Source: Sinobacterium caligoides
Lineage (GTDB): Bacteria; Pseudomonadota; Gammaproteobacteria; Pseudomonadales; Sinobacteriaceae
NCBI RefSeq assembly: GCF_003752585.1
Contig: NZ_RKHR01000001.1
Span: forward strand, 1-49,864
Length of the DNA stretch: 49,864 nt
Reading direction: 5' to 3'
The position numbers were made by a program, and so were the translations under genes. Below the pieces are notes generated by a model. It made no database searches and was not told where the DNA came from. It saw only the letters and a list, made by a program, of their open reading frames with translations. Of the stretch, positions 19,221 to 27,160 are shown one piece after another. Positions within the stretch are counted from its first letter, which is position 1. Each line of letters begins with the position of its first letter.

Positions 19221-20075
19221 ATGAGACTCGTAGTGATTAGTGGCCGCTCTGGATCGGGAAAGAGCACCGCCTTAAATGTACTAGAGGACGCTGGTTTCTT
19301 CTGCATCGACAACCTGCCTGCTTACTTACTACCCGCACTCATTAGCGAGACGCATGCCAACTCATCCCCTGAGCACGAGAGGTTGGCCGTCTGCATTGAC
19401 GCCCGCAACAACTCTCACAGTCTCTCCGAGTTTCCCCATGTAATGAAAGCCATACCAGAGGAGCTTGATACTTCTATCATCTATCTCGATGCAGCTGATA
19501 GCCGCCTCATTCAGCGCTTTAGCGAGACGCGTAGAAAGCACCCCTTGAGCAATCAACACACGGCTCTACAGGAAGCTATTATCAATGAACGCCGAGTGCT
19601 GCAACCCATAGCCAACATTGCTGATCTGACCATTGATACCAGCAAGTTGACCTATCACGAGCTACGCGACTTCATTAACAAGGAGGTAGCCCAGCAAAGT
19701 AACAATCAGATGACTGTGCTGTTCCAATCGTTCGGTTTCAAACATGGCAGCCCCTCCTACGCCGATATGATCTTCGATCTTCGCTGTTTACCTAACCCGC
19801 ATTGGGTGACCTCTCTGCGGAGCCAGACTGGCTTAGACGCCGGCGTCAGAGAGTTTCTCGAAGGGGAGCAAGATGTCGATGAGATGCTCAACGATATCAC
19901 CGCCTACTTAGAGCGATGGCTGCCACGCTTTCTCGCCAACAACCGCTCCTACACCACCGTCGCCATCGGCTGTACCGGAGGGCAACATCGTAGCGTCTAC
20001 CTAGCAGACAAACTTTTCCAACACTTCGAGGAACATTTTGATCATGTACAAATTCGTCATCGTGAACTCGAATAA
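19221..20075 (+). CDS. rapZ: RNase adapter protein RapZ
   Basis: RapZ binds small RNAs such as GlmZ and presents them to RNase E, linking amino-sugar supply to GlmS expression. The 284-residue product has a P-loop GRSGSGKST (8-16), the IDNLPAYLLP segment, and a C-terminal domain with RCLPNPHW and GCTGGQHRSVYLAD. The length equals that of the E. coli protein. ptsO follows after 26 bases, completing the rpoN cluster. Confidence 0.97.
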   Translation: MRLVVISGRSGSGKSTALNVLEDAGFFCIDNLPAYLLPALISETHANSSPEHERLAVCIDARNNSHSLSEFPHVMKAIPEELDTSIIYLDAADSRLIQRFSETRRKHPLSNQHTALQEAIINERRVLQPIANIADLTIDTSKLTYHELRDFINKEVAQQSNNQMTVLFQSFGFKHGSPSYADMIFDLRCLPNPHWVTSLRSQTGLDAGVREFLEGEQDVDEMLNDITAYLERWLPRFLANNRSYTTVAIGCTGGQHRSVYLADKLFQHFEEHFDHVQIRHRELE

Positions 20076-20101
20076 CAACTTCAAACGCCGATAAGTCTGC
20101 C

Positions 20102-20371
20102 ATGGTTAAACAACAAGTAGAGATCATCAACAAATTAGGCCTACACGCCAGAGCCGCCGCGAAACTGGTTACCACGGCGACGAACTTCGCCTGCAGCATA
20201 CAAGTGACTAAAGATGGCCGCAGTGTCGATGGAAAAAGCATCATGTCGGTCATGATGCTGGCCGCCTCCAAAGGCTGCTGCATCATCATTCAGTGCGACG
20301 GTGAAGATGAAAACGATGCCCTAGAAAGCTTGTGCCGCCTTGTGAACAACCGTTTTGACGAGGAGGAATAG
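20102..20371 (+). CDS. ptsO: Phosphocarrier protein NPr (HPr-like)
   Basis: NPr passes phosphate from PtsP (EI-Ntr) to PtsN. The 89-residue HPr-fold product has the phosphorylation motif KLGLHARAAAKL with His15, and a serine at 46 in the DGKSIMSVMML segment that corresponds to the HPr regulatory-serine region. It is the last gene of the rpoN-hpf-ptsN-rapZ-ptsO block. Confidence 0.96.
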   Translation: MVKQQVEIINKLGLHARAAAKLVTTATNFACSIQVTKDGRSVDGKSIMSVMMLAASKGCCIIIQCDGEDENDALESLCRLVNNRFDEEE

Positions 20372-20527
20372 TTCATCAGCGGCGGTAAAAAACACCATTG
20401 TTGACGAGTGTCAGCGATAATAGATTGTTGTCACACAGCATTTCTTGCATAATCGCGTGCAAACACATACACCAACAGAAAAGGTCACGCCTAGCGCTTA
20501 CCCACCTCTCTTCGTCGAGTATTCTGC

Positions 20528-21886
20528 ATGCCGCAAGCAAACGATCAAGCCCAAACTCAGCACCACTTACGCACTCTCTCCGACGCTGTCGATACGGGCG
20601 CTCTGCAGAGTATTAGGCACTTGCTTAAAAGCCTCTCGTCCCCCGATATAGCCCACCTTATCGAGTCCTCCCCTCCCAGGCAACGTGCTGTTCTATGGCG
20701 CTTACTCGATAGTGAGCGCGAGGGTAACGTGCTACAAGAACTCGGTGATGACGTACAGGCGCAGTTCCTTAAAGGCATGGATACCGATGAGCTCATCGCC
20801 TTAACCGATGGTCTCGAGCCCGACGATATTGCCGACATACTACAGCAGCTTCCCGATCGTATCATTCAAGAAGTGCTGCTCGCGATGGATACGCAAGACC
20901 GTCAACGGGTAGAAAAAATACTTCCATATCAAGAAGATACTGCCGGCGGCCTAATGAATACTGACAATATCAGTGTCAGGGCAGACATCACTCTAGATGT
21001 CGTATTGCGCTATCTCCGACGGCTACCAGAACTCCCAGAAATATTCGATACCATCTTTGTTGTCAACCGCAACGACCGCTTCTTAGGGCAGCTTTCCATC
21101 AGTAAGCTACTCTCCAGCGACCCAGCGATGACCGTCCGTGAGATTATGGCAACCGATATCGAACCAATACTCGCCAGCGTTCCCGACACCGAAGTGGCAA
21201 ACTTATTCGAGCGTCATGACTGGGTATCTTCTCCCGTCATCAACGAAGACGGCGAGCTCCTCGGCCGCATCACCATCGACGATGTTGTTGACGTTATCCG
21301 CGATGACGCTGATCACTCTCTATTGAGCATGGCCGGCCTTGACGAAGATTCGGACACCTTCGCCACCGTACGCAATACCTTTCCGCAGCGTGCACTCTGG
21401 CTGGGCCTAAATCTACTAACGGCGTTATTCTCCGCTAATGTTATCGGCCTATTTGAGCAAACCATCGAGAAAGTTGTCGCCCTTGCTGTATTAATGCCTA
21501 TTGTCGCCAGTATGGGGGGGGTTGCCGGCAATCAAACTCTCACCATCATCATTCGAGGCATGGCCCTCGGGCAAATAGGCAAGAGTAATACCTACTGGCT
21601 ATTCAGCAGAGAGTTGGGCGTCGCTATCTGTAACGGTCTACTCTGGGCCAGTTGTGCCGCATTAGTTGCTAGCTTATGGTTTAATGACATTATCATCGGA
21701 GCCATCATTGCTAGCGCTATGATCATCAACTTAATGACTGCAGCAACGGCAGGGGTGTTAATTCCCGTAGCCCTCAGAGCGATGAAGATAGACCCCGCCT
21801 TAGCCGGCACTATGGCCCTAACCACCATTACTGATGCCGTGGGCTTCTTCTCCTTTCTCGGTCTAGCGACCGTATTTTTAACCTAA
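20528..21886 (+). CDS. mgtE: Magnesium transporter MgtE
   Basis: MgtE is a homodimeric, Mg-gated inner-membrane channel for magnesium uptake. The 452-residue product has the helical N domain (1-130, with repeated LLDSERE/ELGDDVQ-type helices), a CBS pair (about 135-255, VREIMATD, SSPVINEDGELLGRI), a plug region, and five transmembrane helices. The ion-selectivity Asp436 is seen in TTITDAVGFF. The ribosome binding site is weak. The 156 bases between ptsO and mgtE show no clear riboswitch. Confidence 0.95.
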   Translation: MPQANDQAQTQHHLRTLSDAVDTGALQSIRHLLKSLSSPDIAHLIESSPPRQRAVLWRLLDSEREGNVLQELGDDVQAQFLKGMDTDELIALTDGLEPDDIADILQQLPDRIIQEVLLAMDTQDRQRVEKILPYQEDTAGGLMNTDNISVRADITLDVVLRYLRRLPELPEIFDTIFVVNRNDRFLGQLSISKLLSSDPAMTVREIMATDIEPILASVPDTEVANLFERHDWVSSPVINEDGELLGRITIDDVVDVIRDDADHSLLSMAGLDEDSDTFATVRNTFPQRALWLGLNLLTALFSANVIGLFEQTIEKVVALAVLMPIVASMGGVAGNQTLTIIIRGMALGQIGKSNTYWLFSRELGVAICNGLLWASCAALVASLWFNDIIIGAIIASAMIINLMTAATAGVLIPVALRAMKIDPALAGTMALTTITDAVGFFSFLGLATVFLT

Positions 21887-21947
21887 CGGTTAAAGCCCCC
21901 AAACAGCGTAAATATAACGAGCGTTACAGTTAAAAAAGAGACAACTC

Positions 21948-22454
21948 ATGAGTGACGAGCAAGAATTCGAATACGATGGACCTTCAAAAAGCCAAATCAA
22001 GCGCGAGATGCACGAGCTACAAAAAATCGCTCAGAGGCTAGTCGAACTGCCTAAAGCCGAGCGAGCCAGAATCCCGCTCAATGAAAAGTTAATCGACGCC
22101 ATAGCCACGGCTCACCGCATCAAGAGCCGAGAGGCGCTTCGACGTCAAATTGCCTACACCGGCAAAGTGCTGCGAACCATCGACATCGAGCCAATCATTG
22201 AGGCGCTAGATAAGATCGATCGTGGACAGCTAGAACTAGCACACCGCTTTCGCCGGGTTGAAGCAATGCGTGACAAAGTCGTCGCAGAGGGGCTGCCTGC
22301 TTTAGAAGAGGTACTGAGTAACTACCCCGGTGCCGACCGCCAGCACTTGCGTCAATTAACGCGACAAATCACCAAGGAAAGCAAAGAACAGAAGCCTCCC
22401 GCTGCCGCACGCAAGCTATTCAAATATTTACGAGAACTCGAAAGCGAGCGCTAA
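21948..22454 (+). CDS. darP: Ribosome biogenesis protein DarP (YjgA, DUF615)
   Basis: DarP associates with late 50S precursors and helps peptidyl-transferase-centre maturation. The 168-residue basic/acidic helical product has the family start (DGPSKSQIKREMHELQ), KSREALRRQIAYTGK, and the closing FKYLREL. AAGAG lies 6-8 bases before the ATG. Its stop overlaps the convergent cysE stop by 4 bases. Confidence 0.94.
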   Translation: MSDEQEFEYDGPSKSQIKREMHELQKIAQRLVELPKAERARIPLNEKLIDAIATAHRIKSREALRRQIAYTGKVLRTIDIEPIIEALDKIDRGQLELAHRFRRVEAMRDKVVAEGLPALEEVLSNYPGADRQHLRQLTRQITKESKEQKPPAAARKLFKYLRELESER

Positions 22455-23227
22455 CTTATATCGTGGTTCATCGACAGGGCCGGCTGCGCGGTCCTCGGTA
22501 TACCGACGACTTTTGCCGGCACACCTGCCACGGTAGTGTGCTCCGCCACGCTACTCAATACGACACTCCCCGCTGCAATCTTAGCGCCTTCACCAATAGT
22601 CACACCACCTAAGACCTTCGCTCCCGCACTAATCAACACGCCATCACCCACAACTGGGTGACGAGCCCCCTGCGAACAACCAGAGCCACCCAGGGTAACC
22701 TCATGCAAAATCGAGACATTATTGCCAACCACAGCAGTCTCACCGATCACGAGGCCAGTCGCATGATCCAACATTAAGCCAAAACCTATCGTCGCCGCTG
22801 GGTGAATATCGACATCAAAAACTGTGGCTATACAATTCTGGAAATAGAGCGCCAGCGGCACACGCCCCTGCTGCCACAACCAATGACTGACTCGATAGGC
22901 CTGCACCGCCTGAAAACCTTTAAAGTACAACAAAGGCATCGAATACTCTTTGCAAGCAGCATCCCGTTCCGGGTACGAAGATAGATCAGCCAATACAGCC
23001 TGCATAATATCCTTATCCGCAGCAAAGGCCTCATTACACACATCGCGTATCAACATCGCCGGCACCGTCTCACTATCGAGCCGAATAGCCAGCTGGTAAG
23101 CTAGCGCCTGATCAAGTCCTGAATGGTTAAGCACCGCAGCATGATAAAAGCTCGCCAGCAAAGGCTCGCTCGAACGATGCCCCCTGACCTCATCAATAAT
23201 ATGCTGCCAAACCTCATTACTATTCAC
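22451..23227 (-). CDS. cysE: Serine O-acetyltransferase
   Basis: CysE makes O-acetylserine from serine and acetyl-CoA, the first step of cysteine synthesis. The 258-residue product has the helical N-terminal SAT domain and a left-handed beta-helix of hexapeptide repeats with FDVDIHPAATIG and LDHATG; the catalytic Asp and His correspond to Asp140 and His155. The start is GTG at 23227, overlapping the upstream HAD phosphatase gene by 8 bases. It converges on darP with a 4-base overlap, so no terminator can lie between them. Confidence 0.96.
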   Translation of the reverse strand: MNSNEVWQHIIDEVRGHRSSEPLLASFYHAAVLNHSGLDQALAYQLAIRLDSETVPAMLIRDVCNEAFAADKDIMQAVLADLSSYPERDAACKEYSMPLLYFKGFQAVQAYRVSHWLWQQGRVPLALYFQNCIATVFDVDIHPAATIGFGLMLDHATGLVIGETAVVGNNVSILHEVTLGGSGCSQGARHPVVGDGVLISAGAKVLGGVTIGEGAKIAAGSVVLSSVAEHTTVAGVPAKVVGIPRTAQPALSMNHDIS

Positions 23228-23885
23228 TGCTAGCCAACCCTGCCCTAGTTAATTGTTGCTGTAATTGTGCCATCGAAGACACCCCTGCACTAGCCAGCGA
23301 TGAGTATTGCTCGCTCTGACAGGCAAAATGAATAACCTGCATACCCGCGGCAACGGCGGCCTCAATACCTGGCTGCGCATCTTCTATCACTAGACAGCGT
23401 TCTGCTGACACCCCCATACGCTCGGCAGCGTAGAGGAAAATATCCGGCGCTGGCTTGCCATTAGCGACATCATCAGCACTGTATACTCGCTGACCAAACA
23501 CCGACTGTAGCCTCGTTTTACTGAGTGTCCGTGACAGTTTTTCATAGCTACCACTCGAGGCCACACAGTTTGCGCACAGTAATTTAGCTAGCAGCCTCTT
23601 CACCCCATCAATAGCACACAACTCACGATCAAAGCGCGCATAGGTCTCTACTTGTAGCTCATCAAAGAAACCCTTAGGTAAAGGCTTACCTAGATACGCC
23701 TCAATAATCCTTCCGCAACTATTCAAGCTGCGCCCCTTGAAGTTCTGCTGGCATTCATCACTATTCATCGTCCAGCCCTGTCGAGTGACATGTTTCGCCA
23801 AAACATCGTTGGCGATGACCTCACTATCGACCAAGACCCCATCGCAATCAAATATAATCAACTCGACCTGAGCTAAATTAAGCAC
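23220..23885 (-). CDS. HAD-superfamily phosphatase, YieH/beta-phosphoglucomutase-like
   Basis: This is a cytoplasmic HAD subfamily IA hydrolase with an alpha-helical cap. Motif I is FDCDGVLVDSE with nucleophile Asp13 and acid/base Asp15; motif II SSG (about 115), motif III GKPAPDIFLYA, and motif IV VIEDAQPG are all present. The sequence recalls E. coli YieH, a 6-phosphogluconate phosphatase, but the substrate cannot be assigned here. The GTG start has AGGTG 5 bases upstream. It is 4 bases after the M15 peptidase and overlaps cysE, so the three are probably co-transcribed. Confidence 0.88.
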   Translation of the reverse strand: MLNLAQVELIIFDCDGVLVDSEVIANDVLAKHVTRQGWTMNSDECQQNFKGRSLNSCGRIIEAYLGKPLPKGFFDELQVETYARFDRELCAIDGVKRLLAKLLCANCVASSGSYEKLSRTLSKTRLQSVFGQRVYSADDVANGKPAPDIFLYAAERMGVSAERCLVIEDAQPGIEAAVAAGMQVIHFACQSEQYSSLASAGVSSMAQLQQQLTRAGLASSE

Positions 23886-23889
23886 CTAT

Positions 23890-24579
23890 TCACCTATATA
23901 CATTAATAATAAAACGACGATAGAGGCTGTCCAAGTTATCGATGCAATAATCACCCAAGGCGATTTCATGCTGACGAAGTAGGCTACTCAAACACTCAAC
24001 GGTCAGGCTCTGCTGACAAAGAGTTGCAACCGGACGATAACTAATATGCCATAGCTCTGGCGCAACGCCACCTCGATCTCGGTCGTAGGGGCGAAAAAAG
24101 TCCTCACTGAGGCCACGCGCCCACCGCTCATCTAGCCAACGTGTTAGATTATTAAAAACCCCACCTGGGCCATACTCCTCTGGCACCAGCTGTAGTTGAT
24201 AACCTGCCGGAACAGCCTGCGCGTCGTAAATATCAAAATCACTGCCCCAGTGATGACGCGACGCACCTGGCATTGCAGACCAACGCATCATAGCCATCAC
24301 GAGCTCTTCCTTAGAAAGCTCTGCGCATTCAAGTGCCTTTCCCTCACTATCAAGAATAGTTCGCTCGCCCCGTGCCTTGGCATCCCAGATTACCTTCTGC
24401 CGAGCAAAGCCACGATGACCACTGGCAATAACGATCTCAATACCACTCTTACTAGCCTCTGCCTGCAGCTCTCGAAATGCTACAGCTGTTTCAGCTTCAA
24501 GGTAATGCCTCCCCCGCGCATCAGTTACAGACACCAAATGACTACTGTCTAGCCCTGTGATCTGCTCAATTGTTAACAT
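23890..24579 (-). CDS. M15-family D-alanyl-D-alanine carboxypeptidase-like protein
   Basis: M15B/VanY-type zinc peptidases trim D-Ala-D-Ala ends of peptidoglycan stems. The product has ASGHRGFARQ, the zinc motif SRHHWGSDFD (His109, Asp114) and the second motif PELWHIS (Glu175, His178), all key residues being intact. Strikingly, no signal peptide or membrane helix is visible at the N-terminus, although the substrate would normally be periplasmic. GGAGAG precedes the ATG at good spacing. It heads a minus-strand unit with the HAD phosphatase and cysE. A cytoplasmic role in peptide or precursor recycling is possible but is inference. Confidence 0.85.
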   Translation of the reverse strand: MLTIEQITGLDSSHLVSVTDARGRHYLEAETAVAFRELQAEASKSGIEIVIASGHRGFARQKVIWDAKARGERTILDSEGKALECAELSKEELVMAMMRWSAMPGASRHHWGSDFDIYDAQAVPAGYQLQLVPEEYGPGGVFNNLTRWLDERWARGLSEDFFRPYDRDRGGVAPELWHISYRPVATLCQQSLTVECLSSLLRQHEIALGDYCIDNLDSLYRRFIINVYR

Positions 24580-24743
24580 TGCTCGCTCTCCAAATATGAT
24601 TCACCGCTCACAACAGACAATATAACTCCGGGACAGTGCCAAGGTATTGTACTAAATTATATTCACGATATTATGTTCAATGAAGTATGTGAACCGATAC
24701 GGATTTCGGCACCTCCCACCTCCGATATAAAACAAGGACTGTT

Positions 24744-25022
24744 ATGAGTGAGCAGACATCGCTATATCAACTAAAAAACCTCGGCAACACCACCATCAAC
24801 TGGCTACGCGCCATTGGTATACGTGATATCCACCAACTGAGCCAAGTTGGTGCCGTCAATGCTTATATGAGAATCAAAGAGCGTGGTTTCAACGTGTCAA
24901 AAGTCGTTCTCTATGCGTTACATGGTGCACTCAACGACGAAGACTGGAAGAACTTATCTAACAGTCAGAAAAAAGAGCTACTACAACTTGCCGAATCAGC
25001 AAAAACTGAAGCAACGGATTGA
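24744..25022 (+). CDS. TfoX C-terminal-domain (Sxy-like) protein
   Basis: The 92-residue product consists of a single TfoX_C domain (LKNLGNTTINWLRAIGI, SQVGAVNAYMRIKERG, LYALHGALND), a helix-hairpin-helix fold found as the C-terminal half of the competence activator TfoX/Sxy. The N-terminal domain is missing, as in many stand-alone homologues of unknown role. It is divergent from the M15 gene and convergent with tmcA; a perfect palindrome (25016-25029) spans its stop codon. Confidence 0.85.
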   Translation: MSEQTSLYQLKNLGNTTINWLRAIGIRDIHQLSQVGAVNAYMRIKERGFNVSKVVLYALHGALNDEDWKNLSNSQKKELLQLAESAKTEATD

Positions 25023-25033
25023 TCAATCCATTA

Positions 25034-27115
25034 TCAATCTTCGCCAATATTATCAGTAGCAACGGCATCTAAGCAGAGACATATCGCAGCTTTAAGCTCT
25101 GCTTCCGCGCCCTTTTGCCCACAACAACCTAACACACTTACAACATCGTTCCAGCTTCGGCGTTGCATGAGTTTGAGCGCTAAGATTCGCACAGCCACCT
25201 CTGGTAAATCGACACCAATCACAAACGCATGTAGCGCCAAGCTATACAAGGCAGGTGAACAATTATCGTAACTATTACTTGCTTGAGCATAAGCCTTAGC
25301 GCTGTCAACAATGTAAGCATCTAGTTGTTCAGCCTCGCCAACGTAGAGCAGACGAGCAACCAACTCCGGAGCCAAAAAACGAAACGGCTCCGTAAGCCAG
25401 TGCGGTAACGCTCGCAAAAACTGCTCTCTAGCCTCCTTTAACAACACATTACCTTCGCGGGTTAAGCATCGCAAAACGATAACAGAGTGCTCACCACTAG
25501 CGTTATCCCTCTTGAAGCCCAGCTTGACCGATTGATAACCAGCTGACTGCCAAAAACTGATCAGCTCATCGTTGACGCCAAAGACAGAAGAGACAAAATC
25601 GACAGAATTCAGTCGTGCTTGATTCTCCACCGCGGCCAGTAGTTGCTGACCAATTCCTTGGCCTTGATAATCGTAATGCACCGCTATCCGCATCACACGA
25701 TAACTTCGTAATGAGGCAGCCTCATACAAGCGATAACTGGCAATAAGCTGCTGTACAGCCAGTTGTCCACGAGTTCGACGACGCCCTTGCCAAACCTGCT
25801 CGCAATCTATCGCAGCACTCCCTCCCCCCTCAACAGCAAGCAAGCAAACAGCAACGATAGAATCACCCGCAAATAACGCAAAGCGCCTAATGGCTGTGCT
25901 ATCGAGCAACATACGTAAATCATCGGGTGTAGTCTGATAGTGTGCGCCCACCAAAAGACCAAAGAACTGCGTCAATAACGTCTCATCCGTAGTCAACTGC
26001 TCTGCACTTAACTCTTTAAACAATAAACGACTACTATCGATCAGACCGATGACCTCTCGATCATGAGGCTCTGCCCCCAATAACAGAGCATCACTAATAA
26101 AAGCCTCAAGTGGATCGCCATGCGCCCACCTAATAGGCGCTGTCATCGTTAACCTACGCCACTGGGGGCGCAATTTATCAAGCACTTTAAAAAAACGCTG
26201 AGTGAAGCCGCGACCACTACCTTCGTAACCATGTGTCGTGCTGGAAAAAATCACACGAGTATAGCGCTCGGCAATATAGGCCAATTGCGGTACAGGTATT
26301 GCCGCGGCCTCGTCAACAAACAATACATCAACCTCTGCTATAGACTCTGCAACCACCACATCGACTGGAAGATACCGCACACGACTTGCGTCGATGTGGT
26401 GCAGCGCCATCGCTAGATAAACCGCATCCAATGCTGTACGGCGCATCGCTGTCAAAGCGATATTGAGTTTCGGCCGTAATTGCAACAACTCAACAATCGC
26501 CAAACCTAACGCATAACTCTTTCCTCTTCCTCGATCTGCCGTCAGCACAAGCGGACGCTTCGCTCTACCTGATGCCGCCGATACAATCGATTTGACGACC
26601 AAGCTTTGATCTTTCTCGAAGTTGATAACTGCAGGCCTAAACAACGGTATATAATTCGAGATCAGCTCAAATAAGCGTCGCTCAAACAGACTCTGAGTGA
26701 AGTCTCCGGCGATAATCGCGAACCGCTTAACCTCTTCTGTAAGAACACTCATCCTCTCTGTTGACGGCAAACACAGTAACAGCACCCCCCCTTTCGCGAC
26801 AAGACCACCACAAACCCCTAGGGCGCGAGCCGAAACACCTGATCTCGCATCGACAATGACTCTCTCATATTCCCGCCCCAGCAGACCACCCACCTTTATC
26901 GTTGCACAGCGATCATCAAAAGAGTAATCATCCTCTCCAACATAGAGATAGTCTGCCAGGACAATAGTCGACAATGCATACAACTCTGCTAAGCCCCCCT
27001 GATAACAGCACAACATTCGTGCAGCCGTGCCACTATCAAGATGTTTTTGTATGGCTGCAGCAACTTCTGTAGCACTCTCATATATATTCAAATGAAACAC
27101 CGTATCTTTAAACAA
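25034..27115 (-). CDS. tmcA: tRNA(Met) cytidine acetyltransferase TmcA
   Basis: TmcA makes N4-acetylcytidine at the elongator tRNA-Met wobble base using acetyl-CoA and ATP. The 693-residue product has a RecD-like helicase module with Walker A ADRGRGKS (193-200), VDEAAAIPVPQL, SSTTHGYEGSGRGF, and a GNAT domain with VHYDYQGQGIGQQLL, then a tRNA-binding tail. The start is unclear: TTG at 27115 lies directly behind the terminator of the upstream gene and lacks a ribosome binding site, GTG at 27100 is the next option, and the first in-frame ATG is at about codon 34. Its promoter may therefore lie inside the terminator/TPR-gene 3' region. Confidence 0.93.
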   Translation of the reverse strand: MFKDTVFHLNIYESATEVAAAIQKHLDSGTAARMLCCYQGGLAELYALSTIVLADYLYVGEDDYSFDDRCATIKVGGLLGREYERVIVDARSGVSARALGVCGGLVAKGGVLLLCLPSTERMSVLTEEVKRFAIIAGDFTQSLFERRLFELISNYIPLFRPAVINFEKDQSLVVKSIVSAASGRAKRPLVLTADRGRGKSYALGLAIVELLQLRPKLNIALTAMRRTALDAVYLAMALHHIDASRVRYLPVDVVVAESIAEVDVLFVDEAAAIPVPQLAYIAERYTRVIFSSTTHGYEGSGRGFTQRFFKVLDKLRPQWRRLTMTAPIRWAHGDPLEAFISDALLLGAEPHDREVIGLIDSSRLLFKELSAEQLTTDETLLTQFFGLLVGAHYQTTPDDLRMLLDSTAIRRFALFAGDSIVAVCLLAVEGGGSAAIDCEQVWQGRRRTRGQLAVQQLIASYRLYEAASLRSYRVMRIAVHYDYQGQGIGQQLLAAVENQARLNSVDFVSSVFGVNDELISFWQSAGYQSVKLGFKRDNASGEHSVIVLRCLTREGNVLLKEAREQFLRALPHWLTEPFRFLAPELVARLLYVGEAEQLDAYIVDSAKAYAQASNSYDNCSPALYSLALHAFVIGVDLPEVAVRILALKLMQRRSWNDVVSVLGCCGQKGAEAELKAAICLCLDAVATDNIGED

Positions 27116-27140
27116 AAAAGGGCCTGCAAAGCAGGCCCTT
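27112..27140 (-). terminator. Strong terminator ending the exosortase locus
   Basis: AAGGGCCTGC and GCAGGCCCTT (27118-27127 and 27131-27140) form a perfect 10-bp, GC-rich stem with a 3-base loop. On the minus strand it is followed by a T-run (complement of 27114-27119). It lies 20 bases after the TPR gene stop and touches the tmcA start. Confidence 0.92.
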
Positions 27141-27160
27141 TATAACAAATATTCTCAGTG

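Noticed and set aside
23220-23885. The HAD phosphatase as a replacement for KdsC
   Set aside because: It has the helical cap of the subfamily IA/YieH group, whereas KdsC is a cap-less tetramer type, so substitution is unsupported.
25016-25029. Perfect 14-bp palindrome across the TfoX-domain gene stop
   Set aside because: It has no loop-forming centre and no T-run; a role as terminator is weak and the position inside convergent ends gives no regulatory hint.
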